Below, one piece after another: positions 9,701 through 13,997 of a stretch of DNA of 13,997 nt. The stretch is from NCBI GenBank assembly GCA_001247695.2, contig LGRX02025766.1:1-13997 (forward strand), in the 5' to 3' direction. The position numbers were made by a program, and so were the translations under genes. The DNA is from Cymbomonas tetramitiformis (taxonomy: Eukaryota; Chlorophyta; Pyramimonadophyceae; Pyramimonadales; Pyramimonadaceae). Below the pieces are notes generated by a model. The model saw only the letters and a program-made list of their open reading frames with translations. It was not told where the DNA came from and searched no databases. Position 1 is the first letter of the stretch. Each line of letters opens with the position of its first letter.

Positions 9701-12700
9701 GAGACCTGCTCCGGGCATGACAGCTGTCATGTCGTCAATTGTCAACATACAATGCAAGACGCTAAGAGACCTGCTCCAGGCAAGACATCTCTTATGTCGT
9801 CAATTGTCAACACACAATACAAGACGCTAAGAGACCCGCTCCGGGCATGACAGCTGTCATGTCGTCAATTGTCAACACACATACAAGACGCTAAGAGACC
9901 AGCTCCCGGGCATGACAGCTGTCAAGTATCGTCAATTGTCAACACACAATACAAGACGCTAAGTCAAGAACAGGTGTTTGAGTTGAAGGACCCGGACCCA
10001 GAGGATGGCGAATGAGCACACGTCAAGCAAGGGCCAGTCAGAGCGGAGGACAAGGCAGAGGTTATGTGGGTAACCGCAGCTGTGCTGAGGTGCGCGCACC
10101 TGCGGGCAGTAGCCTATATTGCGTTGAACCTCGCGAAGCTGCTTGCGCACGCTGTGCTGGCACACCAGTGCATCGCCGGAGGTGGGCACGGTGTCTCCTG
10201 CGCACAAAGCCCCCGCTCAGTGCACGCATTCTCCCTGCACTGGCGGCTTACCACGTGCCTCCATGTGAATCATCCTGTGACTGTTGCAAATGTTGCGAGG
10301 CCTTCGTGGCTCCCACTATGCTTAGCTCTGTCGGGACAGCACCCTCTGTTCGCGTGTGTGTGGCTTATCCTTGGATCAATTCCTTTGGCACCAGATAACC
10401 ACAAAGGACTGGCTGCACTATGTTCCCTCACCAGGGATCGAAGGACTCAGCGCACACTTCGGGACACTTATCCGGATTCCCCGGAGCTCACTAGTGAAGA
10501 ATGGGACCCCCTAAGCCTTACTGAGCCACCTGAGTCCCTCTGCAACTGCACCGCCGGGGCGCTGCTGCCGTGTCTCTGGAGCCGGTTCGCCTCTGCCCGC
10601 CGAGTTGCCAGAGCCATCCCTCCACCACCAAGCCTACGCACAGGACCCCCACTCTGCTCCTCACCTCTTTTTGTCTCACTGGAGCCACACCTATGAGCCC
10701 ATTTGCAACTGCTCTGCCGGTACACTGCTGCTGGGTCTGTGGAGCCGGTTCGCCTCTGCCCTCTGAGCTGCTCGAGCCATCTCTCAACCACCAAGCATAT
10801 GTTCAGGACCACCCCTCTCCACCCTGAGCCTCACTGAGCCACCCGATTCCCTCTGCAACTGCCCTGCCGGCGCACTGCTGCTGTGTCTCTGATGGGACCC
10901 CCTAAGCCTTACTGAGCCACCTGAGTCCCTCTGCAACTGCACCGCCGGGGCGCTGCTGCCGTGTCTCTGGAGCCGGTTCGCCTCTGCCCGCCGAGTTGCC
11001 AGAGCCATCCCTCCACCACCAAGCCTAACACGGGACCCCCCCCTCTGCTCCCTGCGGCTCACTGGGCCACCTGAGCCCATTTGCAACTGCTCTGCCGGTA
11101 CACTGCTGCTGGGTCTGTGGAGCCGGTTCGCCTCTGCCCTCTGAGCTGCTCGAGCCATCTCTCAACCACCAAGCATATGTTCAGGACCACCCCTCTCCAC
11201 CCTGAGCCTCACTGAGCCACCCGATTCCCTCTGCAACTGCCCTGCCGGCGCACTGCTGCTGTGTCTCTGATGAAGATCTGGAACAGTTGGCGCAAGGCCA
11301 GCGGTAAGGTTCAGGGCCAGCTATGCATGCGGCCGGGACCACCCTCCCTGTGGGGCGTAGGAGGGACCGGTGCGCGCATCTACGCCTGCGGCATCTGCCG
11401 GCAGGCGGGCCGAGGCACGCACCGGTGAGCATTGCGAGGGTGGTGGTCTTGCCCGCCCCATTGTGTCCCAGCAAGCCAAAGTGCTCACGTTTGCCTACGT
11501 TACATCTCCCACTCACGCTTCAGCGTCCAGCCGACAGTGGTACCCCAAGGGTCTGACTCGGCATAAACATGCCAGCAAGGTTGTGCCCGGGCAAGGCGGC
11601 CTGGCATGCGGGCAAGAGCAATGCCACACAAAGCATTCTGTGAGAGGCGATGCACGGGCGCCCCTTCCTATACTATATCTATCTATCTATTGTGTGTCCT
11701 ATATATATATATATATATACATACTTCAATACTCACACTTGAAGTATGTCCTGAAGTCTCCCTGAGCGTACGAAGCAGGTGTCCCTGCTTTGGGCCTGCA
11801 AGCCCGTGTGCGGCGCGACAAGGTGTAAACATACTATACATGAAGTATATATATATACATATACATATATATATATATAGCATGGCATAAGAGAGGCGAG
11901 GCGCCAGCGCACCGATGGCGTAAGAGAGGTTGTGCACTGCCACCTTGCGGGCGGACGTACTGCCCGCCGCCCCGTACACCTTCCTCAACCTGCACCCTTG
12001 CCATGCGGTCTCAGTGTTCATTCTACAAAATCAGTCATCATACAGCTGGAGCCATATGTCGCCAAATCCTCAAAGATCCTGACCAACTGGCCAATCCAGC
12101 TTCTCACAGCTTTGGGAGGGCATCCACAAGGGGGCAGGGGTCAGGGCAGAGCGCAGTAGGGCGAGAAGGTATGCGAGGGGGCGAACCTTCGGATGGTCAC
12201 GGCTTGCGAGGTCGACAGCGGGTCCAGCTGCTCCACCCGCCTCCGCTCCTCGTCCACATCCACATCCTCCACCTCTTCACCATGCTGTCCAACCCCGTCG
12301 CGTCCCACCTCGGCAGTCAGGTCCCACAGCCAGCTCGGGCAGCATTAAGCTCAGCGACCACTTCCTGCAGAGCACCAGAGCCATGCCCTGCAACGGGCTT
12401 TGTGACAAGCCGTATATACCCTGCAACGGGTTTTGTGACAAGCCGCGCCACTGGGCACTGAACCGGGAGCATGCGTGCTTGTGGGCGGGTGTGTGGCTCC
12501 GCGGGCGCCCGGAATTCCACAGACGCGCGCGTGTGTCCAAACACTCACCGAGTCCCTCTCAAGCGACACGTAGTCACCAAATAGGCTCCGCATCGATCCT
12601 GCACGTTTGCCACTCCCAGCTGCATCTCATCTTGGTGGTGCGCAATACCGGGCCATCGGGGAATACTCAGGAGCGCAGGCGGTGACCACAGTCTCCGCTT

Positions 12701-13692
12701 CCGACAGGAACGGGCAGGCAAGGCGCGCAGGGAGGACCGAAGGGGATAGCCGCGGAGTGGCGCTCTCTCCGGGAGTCTGGCTTGGGATGAAACAAAGGGA
12801 TCGGAGAGCACGCATCAGAGGCGCACCTAGGCGAGAGGCGGCCGCGCTGGCGACTTGCTCAAGCAGGGTGCCGTGAAGCGCGTGCTCGAGCAGCAGGGTG
12901 AGGATGAAGAACGCCGCCGCTTCACAGCTCATGTATGTCAGATTGCGTCCTGTGCGACACGTGGCAGCCAAGCGCAGCGAGCGGGTGACGCAGGGAAGGC
13001 ACACACAGCAACTGCAGAGGTGGGGATGGAGGGGGGAGGGTGCGGAGCCGGAGGTCTGTGGGCAGCGGGCGGAAAGGCGAGAGCACGGCGTAGGCAGGAG
13101 CTTACGGCATGGTGGTGGCGGGGGGCAACGAGCACCCCAGGAGTCTCTCGGTACACCGCACGCCAAAGAGCTCTTCGGGCGACAGCGCGCAGCCCTGCTT
13201 GCGGACCGCCGTCCACAGGAGGCAGACCGTGCCGCCCTCTGATTGGGCAGCTTCCCAGCAGGCCTGCTCTGCGGGTGGAACTAAGGGAGCTGGCCGGGCG
13301 CTCACCGAGCACGTCCCACGAGAATGATGACTCCACCGTCACACCGACTAGCGCCTTGAGCTGCACGCCCCACAGCGCCTCTTCATCAAACCATGCTCTA
13401 CGCTAACAGGTCTGGTCGGCCGCCCTGCAGTTAGCACACAGTTTCCCCCTGATGGACTGGTGTTGCGACCCGTGGCCCTCTGCAGGGGCTTTGGGGCTGC
13501 CACGTGGGCGGGCTGCAGCACCTGCTGCGCCGAGAGCTGGATGAGGCTCTCCCCGAGGCAGAAGGGTGGCAGCAGGCGGTAGTAGTGCACCAGCATCTCG
13601 TTCCACGCTGCGGTGTCCTCGATGCCGCCCATCACAAACGAGGTGATCACCAGGATGAAGCCCGATACAAAGTGCACCCCGGCGATGGACAC
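6604..13692 (-). CDS. ABCA-family ABC transporter, 3' part, 13 exons
   Basis: This minus-strand gene encodes the C-terminal part of an ABC transporter of subfamily A, a membrane protein family that generally moves lipids or other amphipathic substrates using ATP. The exons are 13692-13522, 13402-13306, 12949-12827, 12598-12549, 12284-12187, 11989-11913, 11494-11423, 10197-10100, 8255-8005, 7765-7645, 7267-7200, 7050-6973 and 6765-6604 (or to 6628). All twelve introns are GT-AG. The product within the window is about 490 residues: end of a transmembrane domain (about 1-130), acidic linker (148-180), NBD (181-411) and C-terminal ABCA segment (412-490). Walker A is GHNGAGKTT (215-223); the Q-loop, signature, D-loop and H-loop can all be located. 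The order TMD, acidic linker, NBD, C-terminal segment suggests the second half of a full-size protein, but a half-size one cannot be excluded. Upstream exons lie beyond the right edge. Exon 9 carries small deletions that break the frame, so this copy may be a pseudogene. Substrate unknown. Confidence 0.85.
6973..7050 (-). CDS. ABCA exon: start of C-terminal segment
   Basis: The exon has 26 codons, in phase 0 at both ends, starting after GTCTGCAG and ending TCTCAG|GTGCCT. It encodes [20 protein letters not shown] and AGAQSQ, matching the position of the family's VxxFVRxxFPGA stretch after GYxLEV. Recognition rests on position, phase and this weak pattern. Confidence 0.8.
7200..7267 (-). CDS. 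ABCA exon: [16 protein letters not shown]
   Basis: The exon has 68 bases, starts after TATGCAG and ends CTTGAG|GTGCTC. It encodes [20 protein letters not shown] followed by LE, the conserved end of the ABCA NBD (CxGSxQHLKxRFGxGY). The first codon is completed by the G left from the preceding exon. Confidence 0.92.
7553..7641. repeat. Minisatellite of about 28 bp next to a donor site
   Basis: TGGGGTRC-type units begin at 7553, 7581, 7609 and 7635 (spacing 28, 28, 26). They have the pattern [20 protein letters not shown] followed by AGAGRGCA. The array fills the start of the intron between the H-loop exon and the next one and ends within a few bases of the donor at 7644. Confidence 0.8.
7645..7765 (-). 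CDS. ABCA exon: ARRAMWD and H-loop
   Basis: The exon has 121 bases, starts after GTGCAG and ends AACG|GTGAAC. It encodes [10 protein letters not shown], then [27 protein letters not shown] contains the H-loop (switch) histidine needed for ATP hydrolysis, and MEEAE/MEECE strings are typical of ABCA proteins. As written, it joins exon 9 one base out of frame; its 3' junction is in frame. Confidence 0.92.
8005..8255 (-). pseudogene. ABCA exon with broken frame: signature, Walker B, D-loop
   Basis: The exon starts after GATGCAG and ends CCCCAG|GTGCAC. Frame one gives [20 protein letters not shown], then RVGLP and TYSG. The reading then moves to another frame for [20 protein letters not shown] and EP, and returns to frame one for SGMDP. 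Compared with the family pattern YSGG-NKRK...FLDEPS-SGMDPxARR, two bases are missing in the signature (around 8090-8095), three (the Walker B aspartate codon) around 8028-8032, one after EP (around 8019-8026), and one in the C-run just before the donor. The exon is 251 bases; adding 7 gives 258, or 86 codons, which would restore phase. Whether these are real mutations or consensus errors cannot be told from sequence. Confidence 0.85.
8363..8523. repeat. Two copies of a 50-bp element, 109 bp apart
   Basis: Copies start TATTGTCC at 8363 and 8472. Each contains two GACAATT motifs and ends ACAT (CTAACAT or CTGACAT). They lie in intron 8 just upstream of the retroelement fragment and could be remnants of its flanking sequence; no complete long terminal repeat was found. 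Confidence 0.6.
8536..8957 (+). mobile_element. Ty3/gypsy-like gag-pol fragment with protease motif
   Basis: Two overlapping open frames on the plus strand, antisense to the transporter, encode one degraded polypeptide. The first (8536 to about 8670) includes [18 protein letters not shown]; the second (about 8670-8957) includes [20 protein letters not shown] followed by [20 protein letters not shown] matches the active-site region of retropepsins (D-S/T-G-A); the DPGAT form also occurs in plant gypsy elements. A shift of one base near 8668-8672 separates the parts. No zinc knuckle, reverse transcriptase or integrase is seen, so this is a short, non-autonomous relic in intron 8. Confidence 0.65.
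8928..9963. repeat. 65-bp minisatellite with palindromes, in intron 8
   Basis: The core CAATTGTCAACA starts at 9201, 9266, 9331, 9393, 9467, 9532, 9607, 9671, 9736, 9801, 9866 and 9933 (spacing 62-75, mostly 65). A diverged copy is at about 8928-8970, against the retroelement fragment, followed by about 210 bases of unrelated sequence. Units have the order GTCAACACACAATACAAGAC, GCTAAGAGACC, CGCTCCGGGCA. They then carry either ACATCTCTTATG or a perfect 16-base palindrome CATGACAGCTGTCATG. The repeats create spurious open frames. Confidence 0.93.
10100..10197 (-). CDS. ABCA exon: PTSGDA to IGYCPQ
   Basis: The exon has 98 bases, starts after TGCGCAG and ends CCGCAG|GTGCGC. It encodes [11 protein letters not shown] and [17 protein letters not shown] is the ABCA version of the Q-loop region, its glutamine being the last codon of the exon. 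The next exon begins VDPLL, completing the family string CPQxDPL across a 1.84-kb intron. Confidence 0.92.
10501..11271. repeat. Nested tandem duplication in intron 7
   Basis: A 391-bp block at 10501-10891 is repeated almost exactly at 10892-11271. Inside, GCAACTGC marks subunits at 10542, 10705, 10855, 10933, 11083 and 11233, so each block contains subunits of about 150 bp and the junction holds a 78-bp truncated one. Shared strings include GGAGCCGGTTCGCCTCTGCC. It lies between the Walker A exon and the following exon, and long open frames here are by-products of the repeats. Confidence 0.9.
11423..11494 (-). CDS. ABCA exon: Walker A
   Basis: The exon has 72 bases, starts after CGTAG and ends CTCACCG|GTGCGT. 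It encodes [20 protein letters not shown] and then [12 protein letters not shown] is a perfect Walker A (P-loop), binding ATP phosphates through its lysine and threonine. The preceding intron acceptor is purine-rich. Confidence 0.93.
11676..11720. repeat. CTAT and AT microsatellites, intron 6
   Basis: A short (CTAT)n run at about 11676-11690 is followed by an alternating AT tract at about 11700-11720. Both lie in the intron before the Walker A exon. Length polymorphism would be expected. Confidence 0.9.
11721..11748. repeat. Hairpin TACTTCAA/TTGAAGTA
   Basis: Eight-base arms flank a loop of about nine bases between the two AT tracts of intron 6. GAAGTATA recurs near 11840. The inverted repeat may promote instability of the tract but has no evident function. 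Confidence 0.5.
11840..11880. repeat. AT/ACATAT microsatellite, intron 6
   Basis: Alternating AT interrupted by CATAT steps runs from about 11845 to 11880, close to the donor end of intron 6. It is a second simple repeat in the same 418-bp intron. Confidence 0.9.
11913..11989 (-). CDS. ABCA exon: NBD start, LRKVYG
   Basis: The exon has 77 bases, starts after GGTGCAG and ends ATC G|GTGCGC. It encodes [18 protein letters not shown] and HNLSYAI. LRKVY contains the aromatic residue of the A-loop that stacks on the adenine of ATP in ABC domains. Both junctions are in frame. Confidence 0.88.
12187..12284 (-). CDS. ABCA exon: acidic linker before the NBD
   Basis: The exon starts after GGACAG with CAT and ends CGA AG|GTTCGC, 98 bases. 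It encodes [19 protein letters not shown], the acidic/basic linker typical just before an ABCA nucleotide-binding domain, then AVTIRR at the start of the NBD. The acceptor is chosen for phase agreement with the preceding exon. Other AG sites between the upstream in-frame stop and 12300 are possible. Confidence 0.8.
12386..12451. repeat. Two-copy 33-bp tandem repeat, intron 4
   Basis: CCCTGCAACGGGYTTTGTGA followed by CAAGCCG occurs at 12386 and 12419, nearly identical. It lies in the 264-bp intron between the small linker exon and the acidic linker exon. Confidence 0.8.
12549..12598 (-). CDS. ABCA small linker exon (50 bp)
   Basis: The exon starts after TGCAG and ends GACTCG|GTGAGT. It encodes [16 protein letters not shown], part of the cytoplasmic linker between the membrane domain and the NBD. 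Its size and phases (completing a split glycine, ending in phase 0) fit the neighbouring exons exactly; this is the main evidence, since the linker itself is poorly conserved. Confidence 0.72.
12827..12949 (-). CDS. ABCA exon: RNLTYM and last transmembrane helix
   Basis: The exon has 123 bases, joined in frame to its neighbours by a split glycine codon at each end. It encodes [20 protein letters not shown], the conserved ABCA entry into the final membrane helix, then a charged cytoplasmic stretch [14 protein letters not shown]. Flanks are CACAG before and CTAG|GTGCGC after. Confidence 0.87.
13306..13402 (-). CDS. ABCA exon: loop ending FSWDVLG
   Basis: The exon starts after TTAG in phase 0 (CGT AGA GCA TGG) and ends CTC G|GTGAGC, 97 bases. 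It encodes a loop with [10 protein letters not shown] and SSFSWDVLG, matching the ABCA stretch of the PFxWDVxGRNL type; the GR that completes it comes from the next exon. A TAG stop in this frame is removed because it forms the acceptor AG, which fixes the start. Confidence 0.8.
13522..13692 (-). CDS. ABCA exon: transmembrane helix and [13 protein letters not shown] motif
   Basis: The exon has 57 codons, in phase 0 at both ends. It follows GCGCAG and ends CAG|GTGCTG. It encodes a hydrophobic helix ([18 protein letters not shown]) and then the extracytoplasmic segment [19 protein letters not shown]. The latter is a characteristic late-TMD motif of ABCA proteins, usually seen as a YRLFPPFCLGEGL-like string. 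It is the most 5' exon I can support in the window. Confidence 0.88.
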
Positions 13693-13997
13693 CTGCGCGC
13701 ACGTCCCCGCCCCCCCCCCAAAGCAGGCTCTTATCACGGCTGACGGCGCAAACAGGGCGCAGAAGGGTGATGGTGGTGCTGGTGGATGCACAGAGGGCCG
13801 CTGGGAAGCGAACGGGGGAAGCAGTCACTCGTGGAGCGTCATCACTCGCTCTGCGCCTCCCATGACCTGACGCTGTGCCCTGGAGCGCCTCGGCCAGGGG
13901 CTGCTCCTGGCCCAGCGCGAGCACCGGGCCTCTGTTGAGGTCACCAGCTGTGCATTCTCTCTGCACTGATCCGATCCAGGTGGGTGACCCAGCCCCC
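13693..13997 (-). other. Probable intron upstream of first visible ABCA exon
   Basis: I see no exon here. ABCA proteins normally have another hydrophobic segment just before this point, but none of the three minus-strand frames encodes one, so the preceding exon should be beyond the right edge. A C10 run with a further CCCC (13705-13719) gives a G-rich tract on the coding strand about ten bases before the acceptor at 13693-13694. Confidence 0.6.

Noticed and set aside
10064..10696. 210-codon plus-strand frame
   Set aside because: It is antisense to the IGYCPQ exon and runs into the duplicated repeat of intron 7.
11495..11520. A 22-base intron GTGAGT...CGTAG before the Walker A exon
   Set aside because: It looks like a donor-acceptor pair, but the upstream sequence does not continue the NBD. 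The exon at 11913-11989 joins the same acceptor in frame.
12627..13166. 179-codon minus-strand frame taken as one exon
   Set aside because: Only 12827-12949 is conserved ABCA sequence and has matching splice sites in phase. The rest reads through introns.
13398..13522. Apparent frame conflict between the first two visible exons
   Set aside because: Using the acceptor TTAG at 13403-13404 starts the exon at CGT AGA GCA TGG and restores phase 0, so no lesion is needed here.
13403..13966. 187-codon minus-strand frame in another phase
   Set aside because: It overlaps the [13 protein letters not shown] exon in the wrong frame; no hydrophobic or conserved segment is seen in it.
1..13997. tRNA, rRNA, CRISPR or bacterial operon
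   Set aside because: No T-loop-like GGTTCRANYCC in a cloverleaf context, no rRNA signature and no short repeats with unique spacers were seen. The tandem repeats have no spacers.

Overview
The window is eukaryotic nuclear DNA. Its only clear gene is a multi-exon gene with GT-AG introns, and the rest is satellite DNA, minisatellites and a decayed retroelement. A green-lineage alga, for example a prasinophyte, is plausible from the dense introns, the GC-rich gene body next to AT-richer spacers, and an ABCA transporter of algal/plant style. That placement is an inference; nothing in the sequence fixes the species. I found no rRNA, tRNA, CRISPR or bacterial-type operon.

Layout. (1) 1-2326: twelve near-identical tandem monomers of 194-199 bp, running off the left edge. 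(2) 2327-2393: a short transition. (3) 2394-about 3752: eight 177-bp monomers that alternate as A and B types, giving a dimeric higher-order repeat of about 355 bp. They share landmarks with the first array, so the two satellites look like diverged relatives. (4) About 3753-6603: AT-richer DNA without a convincing gene, but with several inverted repeats. (5) 6604-13692, minus strand: the 3' part of an ABC transporter of the ABCA family, rebuilt here as 13 exons. They encode the end of a transmembrane domain, an acidic linker, a complete nucleotide-binding domain (NBD) and the C-terminal ABCA regulatory segment, about 490 residues. The 5' part of the gene lies beyond the right edge. (6) 13693-13997: probably the intron upstream of the first exon seen.

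In the transporter, 11 of the 12 exon-exon junctions keep the frame. The exception is exon 9 and its junction to exon 10. There a cluster of small deletions, net 7 bases in about 90, disrupts the ABC signature, Walker B and D-loop. This is either a disabled allele or a patch of consensus errors. The two largest introns hold most of the repeats: intron 8 has a Ty3/gypsy-like protease fragment and a 65-bp minisatellite, and intron 7 has a nested duplication of units of about 150 bp.

I see no new multi-gene system. The observations most worth checking are the localised damage in the NBD, the two related satellites with dimeric organisation, the uniform G|GTG...AG|G introns without pyrimidine tracts, and a set of alternative hairpins at 3979-4105.
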